From Dulcicalothrix desertica PCC 7102 (GTDB taxonomy: Bacteria > Cyanobacteriota > Cyanobacteriia > Cyanobacteriales > Nostocaceae), in the NCBI RefSeq assembly GCF_003991905.1, contig NZ_RSCL01000025.1, positions 54,687 through 118,686 of the forward strand: DNA of 64,000 nt. The letters run 5' to 3'. Below, piece by piece: positions 51,127 to 60,632 of this stretch (position 1 is the stretch's first letter; each line of letters opens with the position of its first letter). The position numbers and the translations under genes are program-made. The notes under the pieces were generated by a model. It did not search any database and had not been told where the DNA came from. It saw only the letters and a program-made list of their open reading frames with translations.

Positions 51127-53148
51127 ATGAATCAAAAAGTAAATTCCTTTGATGTTTTTGAAACAGCAATAGTGCGGATTTGGGCAAAACCAACAGACTT
51201 ATTTTGGGAACTAGGCAACCAACTTAAACAGGAAGGTTTAATTCATGTATCTCCAGAAGCGTGGCAAAAGATGAGAGTTGATGCTGAAAACAATGCGAGA
51301 AGAGCATCAGCAAAAGGTGAGGTAACATTAGAACAAATCTATAAGCAATTTCTATCTTGTTTCAATTGGTCAACTAATCAATTAAAACAGATAATGGAGA
51401 AAGAGATTGCCCTAGAACTGAAAAGTTTGCGTCCAGTGCCAAAAATCCAACAAAAAATTCAGTCCCTCCAAAAGCAAAATTCTCGAATTATATACATGTC
51501 AGACATGTATCTCCCTAAAAACGTAATTCAGGATTTTTTAGTAAAAAATAATGTTTGGGCAAAAGACAGTAAGTTGTATATTTCGTCTGAGATAGAAGCA
51601 AGTAAGGCAACAGGTGAGTTATTTCCCTACTGTTTAAAACAGGAGTTGATAAAAGCCAGTGATTTAGTACACATTGGAGACAACCTGAATTCGGATGTTA
51701 AACAAGCAAAGAAACAAGGGATTAAGGTTGAACCGTTTACTCAAACTCATTTAAATCGATACGAACAATTGATTGCTGACGAACAACGTTTACCGCTGCG
51801 ATTTCGTTCCCTACTTGCTGGAATAAGTAGACTAACTCGCTTGCAATCACAACAAACTAACTCAAACAAGCAAGTAATTTGGGAGACAACTGCCAGTGTT
51901 ATAGCACCAGTACTATTTGGCTTTGTTCATTGCTGCTTGCAAGAAGCGCAAAAAAAAGGGATTAAAAGGCTTTATTTTGTTGCTAGAGATGGACAAATTC
52001 TACATAAAATTGCTGAAGTTATATGTCGTAATTGGAACTATGATATAGATTGTCGTTATTTATATGGTTCCCGTCAGGCATGGAATGCACCAGCGCTTCA
52101 AGAAATTGGAGAAACCGAACTTACCTGGATCTTTAACAATACCACGTTTTTATCGATTGATGCCGTTTGCGAAAGAGTAAACATTAAACCCACACAAATT
52201 CAAGAGGTTCTAAATCGCTATAGCTTCGGTACAGCGAACTGGAATCTTAATCTTGATAGTGAAGAACGCGAGCGACTTAAACAGGTTTTTGTTGAACAAG
52301 AAGTTGTAGACGTAATTTTAGCAGCGGCAACTACGTATCGTGAAAAAGCGATTGGCTACTTTCGACAGGAGCAGCTAGATGATGGTTTGCCTTATGCAAT
52401 AGTTGACGTTGGTTGGACTGGTAGTTCATTGCGTTCTTTTAGTAAGGTGTTACAAAGTGCCGGATTCTACCCTCAATCAGGTACTCGTGGATTTTTCTTT
52501 GCATTGGAAAAACGAGTTAAAGCTTCTACATTAGACCAGTTGTTAGCTTACTTTTATGATGCTGAGGCACCTGTTGGAAATCGTGCAGACACTTGTCAGT
52601 ACAGATGCTTACTTGAGCTTTTTGTCTCCGCAGATCATGGGGGTACAAAAGAATATGACTGGAATGGTGACAGATACTTTCCAGTTCTGCGCTACCAAAA
52701 AAACGAAATAGCAATTAATTGGGGACTATATGTCCTTCATGACGCTGCGGTTGAATTTGCTAATCAGTTTACTTCAAATCTTACCCCGCAAGAATGTTCT
52801 ATTGATTTGTTTTTGAAGGCAACCGACATCTTAATAGAAGAATTTGTTAATAATCCTTCTATTCAAGAAGCAAAAACATTTGGTTCCTTCCTGATAGCTG
52901 AAGACCAAGGCGAAAAAACTTTGTATGAATTAGCACCTGCTTATACCTTAATTGACTGTATAAAGCTTATAACTCGCGGTAGGCATCCACATGGAAATAT
53001 TTGGCTACCCGCGTCATTAGCAAGAACCAACCCAATCTTAAGAACCTTTCTCAACTCAAAAGCCGTCAGTATGACCCACAATATTAGAGTTTTAGGAAGT
53101 CGATTAAGACGTAATATTTTGTCCAAGCAAGTCAGCGGAACTGTTTAA
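51127..53148 (+). CDS. HAD-domain protein fused to a large uncharacterised domain (COG5610-like)
   Basis: This 673-residue soluble protein has an N-terminal HAD hydrolase domain (about 1-212) with motif I FDVFET (D9 kept, the usual second Asp is Glu12), motif II SDMYLP (about 123), motif III Lys in EASKATGELF (about 160) and motif IV HIGDNLNSDV (about 183-192). The remainder (about 212-673) is a domain with YFVARDGQIL, YGSRQAWNAPALQ, YREKAIGYFRQEQL and YAIVDVGWTGSSLRSF. It is shared in tandem with the next gene. Function is unknown; such proteins recur in polysaccharide clusters. Confidence 0.75.
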   Translation: MNQKVNSFDVFETAIVRIWAKPTDLFWELGNQLKQEGLIHVSPEAWQKMRVDAENNARRASAKGEVTLEQIYKQFLSCFNWSTNQLKQIMEKEIALELKSLRPVPKIQQKIQSLQKQNSRIIYMSDMYLPKNVIQDFLVKNNVWAKDSKLYISSEIEASKATGELFPYCLKQELIKASDLVHIGDNLNSDVKQAKKQGIKVEPFTQTHLNRYEQLIADEQRLPLRFRSLLAGISRLTRLQSQQTNSNKQVIWETTASVIAPVLFGFVHCCLQEAQKKGIKRLYFVARDGQILHKIAEVICRNWNYDIDCRYLYGSRQAWNAPALQEIGETELTWIFNNTTFLSIDAVCERVNIKPTQIQEVLNRYSFGTANWNLNLDSEERERLKQVFVEQEVVDVILAAATTYREKAIGYFRQEQLDDGLPYAIVDVGWTGSSLRSFSKVLQSAGFYPQSGTRGFFFALEKRVKASTLDQLLAYFYDAEAPVGNRADTCQYRCLLELFVSADHGGTKEYDWNGDRYFPVLRYQKNEIAINWGLYVLHDAAVEFANQFTSNLTPQECSIDLFLKATDILIEEFVNNPSIQEAKTFGSFLIAEDQGEKTLYELAPAYTLIDCIKLITRGRHPHGNIWLPASLARTNPILRTFLNSKAVSMTHNIRVLGSRLRRNILSKQVSGTV

Positions 53149-53168
53149 TCAAGAAGGAATGAAGCCCC

Positions 53169-54614
53169 ATGATACAGAAAGTTGACGCATTTAATATCAA
53201 GCCAACAATTCAGGCAAATCCAAATCGTTATGAACAGCTAATTGCCGATAACAAAGAACTGCCATTACAGTTTCGGGAGCAACTTACACAAGCTAGCAGA
53301 CTGACTCGATTACAGTCTAAACAAACTGACCTTCACAAGCAGGTAATTTGGGATACTGGCGCCAACGTCATCGCACCAGTATTATTTGGTTTTGTAAATT
53401 GGTGTTTAGCCGAAGCACAGAAAAAAGGAATCAAGAGACTTTACTTTGTTGCGAGAGATGGGCAAATCCTGAATAAAATTGCCCAAGTAATTTGTCGCAA
53501 TTGGGGTTATGACATTGATTGTCGTTACTTTTATGGTTCACGGCAAGCTTGGCACGCACCTGCACTTCAAGAAATTGGTGAAGCTGAACTGCAATGGATT
53601 TTAGATGGTACTACATTTTTGTCGGTAAATTCAGTTTGTGAACGAGTAAATATTAAACCAGAACAAATCAAAGAAGTTTTGATTCGCTGTGGATTTGCGG
53701 AATCTGAATGGAATACAAATCTTAACAAAGAAGAACGCAATCAACTTCGACAAGTGTTTGTCGAGAAGCAAGTTGTAGACTTAATATTAGCAACTGCTGC
53801 GACTTATCGTGAAAAAGCTATTGCTTACTTCCGTCAGGAGCAATTAGATGATGGTTTACCCTTCGCAATTGTTGATATTGGTTGGGTTGGACGCGCGCAA
53901 CGTTCATTTAGCAGTTTGCTAATAAGCGCTGGAATATACCCAGAAAAAGGTGTTCAGGGTTTTTACTTTGCTTTGGAAAAAAAACGTAAGGCGCTTGAAA
54001 GCGATAATTTGTCAGCATTTTATAATATAGACAAGCCCAGTCGTGAGCATATTTCACACTATAGACATGTATTCGAGCTTTTTGTAACCGCAGACCACGG
54101 CGGTACAATGGGCTACGAGCAACAAGATAATCAGTATGTTCCTGTTTTGCGCTATCCAAAAAATCAAGCAGCTATTGATTGGGGACTATACCTTCTTCAA
54201 GATGCGGTAGTTGAATTTGCAGAGCAATTTACCACTAATATAAATCGAGACGATTTCTCTCCGGAGTTATTTGTACCTGTTGCGGATATTTTAATTGAAT
54301 CTTTTATTTATCATCCTTCCCCCTTGGAAGCAAAAGTTTTTGGTTCATTTTTAAATGCTGATGACCAAGGTGAGAAGGTTCTTTATGAATTGGCGCCTGC
54401 TTATAACTTAGTCAGTTGTTTAAAATTATTACTTTTTGGGAAGCAGCCATTTAAAGGTATTTGGTTTCCGGCTTCGCTCGCCAGGAGTAATTTTATTTAT
54501 CAATTAATTCTTAGCTCAAGCTTATTAAAATTTACTCATCATACAAGGGTATTTATAGGGAGGTTTAAACATTTAATGCGAGTTAGCAAACCTCAAAGTA
54601 TTCAAACTAGTTAA
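53169..54614 (+). CDS. Paralogue of the preceding gene lacking the HAD domain
   Basis: This 481-residue protein aligns along nearly its whole length with residues about 205-673 of the preceding protein (NRYEQLIAD, YFVARDGQIL, YGSRQAWHAPALQ, VDIGWVGRAQRSF). Its first dozen residues (MIQKVDAFNIKP) still match the start of the HAD domain (MNQKVNSFDVFE). It thus looks like a tandem duplicate from which about 195 codons, the HAD catalytic part, were removed. AAGGA precedes the ATG, 20 bases after the previous gene. Role unknown. Confidence 0.75.
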   Translation: MIQKVDAFNIKPTIQANPNRYEQLIADNKELPLQFREQLTQASRLTRLQSKQTDLHKQVIWDTGANVIAPVLFGFVNWCLAEAQKKGIKRLYFVARDGQILNKIAQVICRNWGYDIDCRYFYGSRQAWHAPALQEIGEAELQWILDGTTFLSVNSVCERVNIKPEQIKEVLIRCGFAESEWNTNLNKEERNQLRQVFVEKQVVDLILATAATYREKAIAYFRQEQLDDGLPFAIVDIGWVGRAQRSFSSLLISAGIYPEKGVQGFYFALEKKRKALESDNLSAFYNIDKPSREHISHYRHVFELFVTADHGGTMGYEQQDNQYVPVLRYPKNQAAIDWGLYLLQDAVVEFAEQFTTNINRDDFSPELFVPVADILIESFIYHPSPLEAKVFGSFLNADDQGEKVLYELAPAYNLVSCLKLLLFGKQPFKGIWFPASLARSNFIYQLILSSSLLKFTHHTRVFIGRFKHLMRVSKPQSIQTS

Positions 54615-54640
54615 TTATTGTAAAACATTAGATAAAAATT

Positions 54641-55615
54641 ATGATTAGACAAAACTCTCTAAAAGAAATAATATCGAACCCAAGCACCGAGCTATTTAGA
54701 ACTTGGACACAATGGCTAAATTTCAATGGTGATCATACATTTATCGATAGAAGTAAAGGTTCTAACAAGCTATTAATCATCCTTGCTGGATACAAAAGTT
54801 TTCTTTATCCCTTGACTCTTGCTCGTATGGCTGAGTTTGTTCCCCAGGATGTTGATGTGTGTCTCCTTTCTTCAGGGTTACATTCTCAAGAACTAGCGGA
54901 AATGGCAGCAGTAAATAATTGGTCTTACCTTTATACAAAATCTAATAAAGTTTCGTTGGTTCAAAATTTAGCTATACAAAAGCATACCCAAGCTCAGTGG
55001 GTATATAAAATAGATGAAGATGTTTTTATTTCTGAGAACTTTTTTGAGGATCTTCTCAAAGGTTATTTAGCTGTTAAAGCAGAGGGACTCTACGATATCG
55101 GTTTTTGTGCGCCTTTACTTAATGTTAATGGCTATTCGTATATTCAGTTTCTTAAACTTATTAACGCTGATCATGAGTACAAAGCTAAATTTGGCGAACT
55201 CAAACACTCATGTTCTGGCGCCAAGGCTTTTTATGATGGCCAGGCAGCTAAATGGCTGTGGAAAAAAAGTTTACCATTTGATGAAGTAGCTCAGTACATT
55301 CGTTCTAAACCATTTCAATACTCAGCATCACCGCATCGCTTTAGTATCGGCGCCATTCTTCTCGAAAGAGAGTTTTGGGAACAAATAGGTGGCTTTAGAA
55401 CCCCGTTCAAACAAGGTGGACTTGGTTTGGATGAATCACAGCTATGTAAAGATTGCATACAACAGTCGAGAGTAATGATTGTTATTCACAACGTGTTTGC
55501 CGGACATTTCTCATTTGGACCTCAAGCTTCCGCAATGAAGGAATACTTACCTGAAATCTACTCTCAACTCTCTCTAGAACCTCAACTATCCTTACAAGGA
55601 AGCGTAAAATCATGA
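54641..55615 (+). CDS. Putative GT-A glycosyltransferase
   Basis: This 324-residue protein shows LLIILAGYKSFLYPLTLARM, QWVYKIDEDVFISENFFEDL (D-E-D metal motif, about residues 124-128), FGELKHSCSGAKAFYDGQ and GGFRTPFKQGGLGLDESQLC. The order of strands, metal motif and late GG-FR segment fits a GT2-like GT-A fold. It overlaps glf by 4 bases, so it may transfer galactofuranose; this is inference from coupling. Confidence 0.7.
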   Translation: MIRQNSLKEIISNPSTELFRTWTQWLNFNGDHTFIDRSKGSNKLLIILAGYKSFLYPLTLARMAEFVPQDVDVCLLSSGLHSQELAEMAAVNNWSYLYTKSNKVSLVQNLAIQKHTQAQWVYKIDEDVFISENFFEDLLKGYLAVKAEGLYDIGFCAPLLNVNGYSYIQFLKLINADHEYKAKFGELKHSCSGAKAFYDGQAAKWLWKKSLPFDEVAQYIRSKPFQYSASPHRFSIGAILLEREFWEQIGGFRTPFKQGGLGLDESQLCKDCIQQSRVMIVIHNVFAGHFSFGPQASAMKEYLPEIYSQLSLEPQLSLQGSVKS

Positions 55616-56733
55616 AATTTGACTGGGTAATAGTCGGCGCCGGATTTTCTGGTTGTGTTTTGGCTGAACGTATAGCATCACAACTAGGACAACGAGTTTT
55701 ATTAATCGAACGACGTGATCATATTGGTGGTAACGCTTACGATTACTATAATGAACACGGTATTTTAGTACATAAATATGGTCCGCATATTTTCCATACT
55801 AAATCTAAGAGAGTATGGGACTACCTATCTCAGTTTACTGAGTGGCGCCATTACTTTCACCATGTACTAGGAGTTATTGAGGGAAAAAAGGTTCCAATTC
55901 CCTTTAATATTAATTCGCTGTATGCACTTTTTCCACCGCGCTATGCTGAGAGGCTTGAGGAAAAGCTGTTAGAAAACTTTGGCTTTGGTGTTAAAGTGCC
56001 AATTTTAAAGTTACGCGAAAGTGCTAATGGTGAATTAGAGTTTCTGGCAAACTATATATACGAGAATGTCTTCTTGCGCTACACCACCAAACAGTGGAAC
56101 TTAAAACCCGAAGAATTAGATAGAGGTGTAACCGGACGAGTTCCTGTATATATTAGTCGCGATAACCGCTATTTCCAAGATCCTTACCAAGCAATGCCAA
56201 AGCACGGTTATACAGAAATGTTTCGCCGGATGCTATCTCACTCTAATATCAAAGTACTTCTAAACGCCGATTACCGGGAAGTCATTAATGATATTAAATT
56301 TGACCGGATGGTATATACGGGGCCAGTTGATACGTTTTTTGACTATATGCATGGTGAGTTACCTTACCGTAGCTTGCGCTTTCACTTTGAAACACTCGAC
56401 CAAGAACATTATCAAGAAGTCGGTACAGTCAATTACCCCAATGAGTACGATATTACCCGTATTACCGAACAAAAGTATCTTTCCGGACAAACTTCACCTA
56501 AGACAACCTTGGTGATGGAATATCCCCAAGCTTACGTACCTGGTGTAAATGACCCTTACTACCCTATTCCCCGTGAAGATAACCGCGAGCGTTATGACCT
56601 TTATTTGAAAGAAGCTCAGAGGCTGAACGGTTCTGTAATATTTGTCGGGCGCCTAGCGGAATACAAGTACTACGATATGGATCAAGCAGCATTGCGCGCG
56701 CTTGGCGTGTTTGAAAAAGAGATTGCACAGTAA
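55612..56733 (+). CDS. glf: UDP-galactopyranose mutase
   Basis: This 373-residue flavoenzyme interconverts UDP-galactopyranose and UDP-galactofuranose. The FAD-binding motif DWVIVGAGFSGCVLAERIA is at residues 3-21. HIGGNAYDYYNEHGILVHKY, HIFHTKSKRVWDYL and FRFLDQEHY-type blocks (LRFHFETLDQEHYQ) follow, ending with RLAEYKYYDMDQ. The ATG overlaps the upstream glycosyltransferase stop codon. Its presence implies galactofuranose in the surface polymer. Confidence 0.97.
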   Translation: MKFDWVIVGAGFSGCVLAERIASQLGQRVLLIERRDHIGGNAYDYYNEHGILVHKYGPHIFHTKSKRVWDYLSQFTEWRHYFHHVLGVIEGKKVPIPFNINSLYALFPPRYAERLEEKLLENFGFGVKVPILKLRESANGELEFLANYIYENVFLRYTTKQWNLKPEELDRGVTGRVPVYISRDNRYFQDPYQAMPKHGYTEMFRRMLSHSNIKVLLNADYREVINDIKFDRMVYTGPVDTFFDYMHGELPYRSLRFHFETLDQEHYQEVGTVNYPNEYDITRITEQKYLSGQTSPKTTLVMEYPQAYVPGVNDPYYPIPREDNRERYDLYLKEAQRLNGSVIFVGRLAEYKYYDMDQAALRALGVFEKEIAQ

Positions 56734-56847
56734 AAAATATTACTTTTTTCCTGAGTAAGCAAAATTGTTGTTGTAAAGATTAATTGGGAACTTGTGAATT
56801 GATACTGAGTTTCATTTACAACAACTTACATAGAAAGGCTAAAGTTT

Positions 56848-57765
56848 ATGACTCAAATCAGCGAGTACGAAATGCGCCTGAAACGGTTTTTAGGTCGTCC
56901 AGACGTTAAAGAAAATTTCATCAAAGCGTTTGTAAAGCGCTTATTATGGCGCCTGCATTGGGCAACAACAAATAAACCTTATGTGATTCCTTTCAAAACA
57001 AGTTTAAAAATCAGTATCCCTAAAACTGGTTGTGGTTCATTGATTTATTATCAAGGATACTCGGAACTAGAAACGGCTGATTTTATGATGCGTTTTCTAC
57101 GACCAGGAATGATGTTAATTGATGTTGGTGCCCACATTGGAGAGTATACTTTACTTGCAGCCCAAGTTGTAGGAGAATCCGGTCAAGTGCATGGTTTTGA
57201 GCCAACACCAAAACTTTTCCCAATTTTGAGTGAAAACGTGCGAATGAACAACCTACGTAACGTTCATCTTAACTGTATGGCAGTTAGTGACCGTACAGGT
57301 GATATTGAGTTTGAAGTATTTGATGACCCTTCAATATCATCAATTCGCAAACAAGTTACTTCCGGTTCAGAACAATTAGTAAAAGTTGCTACTACTTCTC
57401 TAGATGCCTATTTGTCGCAGATAAACACCAAAGTCGATTTAATCAAAGTTGATGTGGAAGGCGCCGAAAAGTTAGTATTTGAAGGTGCAGAGAAACTAAT
57501 GAGTCTGCCATCAAGTGAAGCTCCTGTATGGTTGTTTGAATATTCCCCACATGCATATCAAAGTTTTGGTTATCTTGCAAGTGATTTATTCAAATTATTA
57601 CACCACCATAACTACAATATACTACAATTCGCTGATAATGGGGAAATTAAAGACTTTGATCCGAGTATTGTAGTTAATAAAGTCATCAACTTAATTGCAA
57701 CGAAAGACAAAACTCGCTTCTTTAATATGTTTCAGAATCAACATCTATCTGAGACACTTAGCTAA
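56848..57765 (+). CDS. FkbM-family methyltransferase
   Basis: This 305-residue SAM-dependent methyltransferase has motif I LIDVGAHIGEYTLLAAQVVG, HGFEPTPKLFPILSENV, and TTSLDAYLSQINTKVDLIKV followed by DVEGAEKLVFEGA, the FkbM signature. In such clusters these enzymes usually O-methylate sugar hydroxyls. It has no membrane helix. The target sugar is unknown. It is separated from glf by 114 bases and may have its own promoter. Confidence 0.9.
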   Translation: MTQISEYEMRLKRFLGRPDVKENFIKAFVKRLLWRLHWATTNKPYVIPFKTSLKISIPKTGCGSLIYYQGYSELETADFMMRFLRPGMMLIDVGAHIGEYTLLAAQVVGESGQVHGFEPTPKLFPILSENVRMNNLRNVHLNCMAVSDRTGDIEFEVFDDPSISSIRKQVTSGSEQLVKVATTSLDAYLSQINTKVDLIKVDVEGAEKLVFEGAEKLMSLPSSEAPVWLFEYSPHAYQSFGYLASDLFKLLHHHNYNILQFADNGEIKDFDPSIVVNKVINLIATKDKTRFFNMFQNQHLSETLS

Positions 57766-57780
57766 AAAAGCTGATGAATT

Positions 57781-58911
57781 ATGAAGGCAAATCACATGCA
57801 AACTAGACAATCAGAACAAATTCAACCGCTTGAGCTTTTACCTCTACCAGAGGCGCCACTAGTATCAATCTTAGTTCCCAACTACAACTATGCCAGATAT
57901 ATTGGTGAGGCAATCGAAAGCGCATTGCGTCAAACTTACTCTAACTTTGAAGTCATTATTTGTGATGATGGCTCAAAGGATAACTCATGCGAGATTGTCG
58001 AAACATACGTTCAAAAAGATTCACGAGTTAAACTAATTCGTAAACCTAACGGTGGTGTTGCGAGTGCGCTAAATGCGGCATATAGAGAAGCAAAGGGTGA
58101 GATTATTAGTATATTAGATGCAGATGATATTTGGGTAGAGTCTAAACTAGAAAAAATTCTGAAAATTTTCAAATCTGATTCTAAGTGTGGTTTTGCAATT
58201 CATAATGTCATTCAGATAAATGCTCAAAGCCAACCTATCAAATCTCATCCTTTACATAAGCGTTTAGCCACTGGTTGGATGGCTTTAGACGCTTTAAAGA
58301 ACGGTGGATTTGTTGATGATATACCTCCAGCTTCTGCATTGTCTTTACGGCGCCAAGTCACTGACTATATATTTCCTTTGAATGAAGAGTTTGTACGTAA
58401 TGCAGATAGCTTAGTATTTCGCTGCGCGCCATTTATTACGAACATAGGTTCAACAATAGAAGTACTGAGCTTATTTAGAATTCATGGAGCAAATACTACT
58501 AGTACGCTAATACCTACAGTAGATTCAATGGAAAAAGAGCAATCAACGTTAGCACGTATACATCAAGAACAAAAACTGTTTTTGGAAAAAATGTATGGTG
58601 CTGAATTTGCTGCAAAACTTACAGACTGGCGCTGTAGTATAATAGTACGTCATAACTTGTATTTGATAGCACGCCTCAAAAAGGCGCCTAAAGCAGAATC
58701 TAGAAAAGCCCATCAACTTTTAGTTAATCATCATCTTTTTTCAATTGGGTTTAATGGCTATCTACCTCAAAAATTACTCTTTGCCTGGGGTGAGTGGTTG
58801 CCAGATAGCATTTTTGCTTTTGTTTTTGAGCAGATCTATGGTGCAGGTCACATAAAAAGATTTATGAGATGGATAAAAAGCCAAAAATTATCTATAAGTT
58901 CAATTTCTTAG
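57781..58911 (+). CDS. GT2-family glycosyltransferase
   Basis: This 376-residue GT-A enzyme begins its fold at VSILVPNYNYARYIGEAIES (about residue 29), followed by FEVIICDDGSKDNSCEIVET, GGVASALNAAYREAKGEIIS and ILDADDIWVESKLEK (metal site). The C-terminal 120 residues are helical and basic. ATG at 57781; an internal ATG 15 bases later is a possible alternative. Two GGCGCC sites show resident-style sequence. Confidence 0.92.
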   Translation: MKANHMQTRQSEQIQPLELLPLPEAPLVSILVPNYNYARYIGEAIESALRQTYSNFEVIICDDGSKDNSCEIVETYVQKDSRVKLIRKPNGGVASALNAAYREAKGEIISILDADDIWVESKLEKILKIFKSDSKCGFAIHNVIQINAQSQPIKSHPLHKRLATGWMALDALKNGGFVDDIPPASALSLRRQVTDYIFPLNEEFVRNADSLVFRCAPFITNIGSTIEVLSLFRIHGANTTSTLIPTVDSMEKEQSTLARIHQEQKLFLEKMYGAEFAAKLTDWRCSIIVRHNLYLIARLKKAPKAESRKAHQLLVNHHLFSIGFNGYLPQKLLFAWGEWLPDSIFAFVFEQIYGAGHIKRFMRWIKSQKLSISSIS

Positions 58912-58926
58912 TTTAACTAGCATAGT

Positions 58927-59709
58927 ATGAATATTGAAAGTGCAACTATATTAATTACTGGCGCCTCTCAAGGCATTGGTCAGCAGCTAGCAGTTTACTT
59001 TGCCAAAAAAGGCGCCGAAGTTATAATTGCCGCCCGCAATAAGTCTAAACTAAATGAAACGCTCAAGTTAATTAATGCGGTTGGTGGAAAGGCAACTGCA
59101 TTGGTACTCGACCTAAGCAACGTTGAAACTATTCAGTCGCTAGCTAATGATATCCAAGTTTCGGGTAAACATGTCAATATTCTGATTAATAACGCAGCAA
59201 ATTGCAACTCAAAACCTTTACTTGACACATCTTTAGAAGAAATTGATGCGATTGTTAGAACAAATGTAATAGGTTGTTTTCAACTATGTCGCCTCATAGC
59301 TCCAACTATGGTTAGTCAAAGAGGTGGCGTAATTGTTAATATTTCTTCCTTAGCAGGCTACAATCCAAATGCTGCCCAAACTGTTTACAGCACTTCTAAA
59401 GCAGCAGTTAATGCTTTATCAGAAGCTCTGCGAGACGAACTTGCTCCAAAGCGTGTCCAAGTAATTAATGTAGCAATGGAAGTTTTAGCTCTCGACACAC
59501 AAAAAAGTTTAGGTCAAGTCAATGTTGAGCAGTTTGCCAAACGTCTTGAGTCAGCCATCTATAAAAATGAATATGAATTGTTTTTATCTCCGCCTAAAAA
59601 ATGGCTGATGCGGTTGTATAAGTTTTTGCCTGTAATCTCTCGTTTAAAAAAATATTTAAAGTCTTATAAAACGAGAAAAAGTGTAGAAAATCAAATAATG
59701 GAGAACTAA
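58927..59709 (+). CDS. Short-chain dehydrogenase/reductase (SDR)
   Basis: This 260-residue classical SDR has the cofactor motif TGASQGIGQQ (residues 10-19), NILINNAANCNS, the catalytic Ser in VIVNISSLAG and the catalytic YSTSKAAVNALSEAL (Tyr/Lys). The C-terminus ends in a basic helix (RLYKFLPVISRLKKYLKSYK) that may associate with the membrane. Substrate unknown; it probably modifies a sugar or lipid in the cluster. Confidence 0.9.
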   Translation: MNIESATILITGASQGIGQQLAVYFAKKGAEVIIAARNKSKLNETLKLINAVGGKATALVLDLSNVETIQSLANDIQVSGKHVNILINNAANCNSKPLLDTSLEEIDAIVRTNVIGCFQLCRLIAPTMVSQRGGVIVNISSLAGYNPNAAQTVYSTSKAAVNALSEALRDELAPKRVQVINVAMEVLALDTQKSLGQVNVEQFAKRLESAIYKNEYELFLSPPKKWLMRLYKFLPVISRLKKYLKSYKTRKSVENQIMEN

Positions 59710-59774
59710 TTAATTCTATTTACATATTAAATCACGTTTTTAATCAATATCTTTGTATTTTAGGAGATACTGTA

Positions 59775-60617
59775 GTGGGAAGTTTCCTTACAAAAAAAGA
59801 ACTGCAAGAATTTGAAGAGTTAGGCATTGTCGGACCTTTTACTTTACTTGATCCTAATCAGGTAGACTCAATTACGAAAAAATTGACTGTTGAAAAACGT
59901 AAATTCTTTTTTGCAAATAATATTATATCAAGAATTCCTTTACTAAAAGACCAACTATCTGAAGCAAGCTGGGGTAAAGGAAAGTGGCATAAGGGACTTC
60001 ATGCAAGCGCACCTCTAGTTTATAAACTAGCTACCGAGTCGGTTATTGTTGATAGAATTGCTTCTATCATTGGGCAGGATATACTCTTGTGGAGTGCAAT
60101 GGTACTTAATGTTAAGCCAAGTGACCGCAATCCTAGTTGGCATACAGATGCAGAACTAAGAGACTGGAGTCAATGGGAAGGTGCCACTGCTTGGTTAGCT
60201 CTTAGCAATGTGGATGAGCAAAGCGGGATGAAAGTTATTACTCGTTCTCATCGTCTACCTCTAACTTCAGAGGAGGTTCGTCAGAAATTGGGAGTTAATA
60301 CTTCTGACGATGATGCGATTTTGCAAGCAGCTCGTGAGTTTGACCCTAAGTGTGAGTGTGTTTCGGTTAACACAAAACCAGGTGAATTTTTTATTTTTGC
60401 TACACGCGCGTGGCATACAGGCAGAAAATCTGCTACGCAAAAAGTTCGGAACTCGGTAATTTTTCAGTACTCAAAACCTTGTGTAGAAATAAAAATGCCT
60501 GTACATCCAGACCCACCTGTTGTTTGGGATTCTCGTTCTCTTCCTTGTATTTTAGTACGAGGTAATGATGAGTATGGCAAAAATCGACTTGTAAAACCTC
60601 CTAAAATCACAGCTTAG
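59775..60617 (+). CDS. Phytanoyl-CoA dioxygenase (PhyH)-family protein
   Basis: This 280-residue protein belongs to the PhyH branch of Fe(II)/2-oxoglutarate dioxygenases. The iron triad is visible as His and Asp in PSWHTDAELRDW (about residues 120-131) and the distal His in FATRAWHTGRKSA. NVDEQSGMKVITRSHRL precedes the cap region, and FFIFATR with QKVRNSVIFQYSK supplies the 2-oxoglutarate Arg. The start is GTG at 59775 with a TAGGAGA site 8 bases upstream. It probably hydroxylates a sugar or lipid component. Confidence 0.88.
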   Translation: MGSFLTKKELQEFEELGIVGPFTLLDPNQVDSITKKLTVEKRKFFFANNIISRIPLLKDQLSEASWGKGKWHKGLHASAPLVYKLATESVIVDRIASIIGQDILLWSAMVLNVKPSDRNPSWHTDAELRDWSQWEGATAWLALSNVDEQSGMKVITRSHRLPLTSEEVRQKLGVNTSDDDAILQAAREFDPKCECVSVNTKPGEFFIFATRAWHTGRKSATQKVRNSVIFQYSKPCVEIKMPVHPDPPVVWDSRSLPCILVRGNDEYGKNRLVKPPKITA

Positions 60618-60632
60618 AGGAAACAAAGTGTA

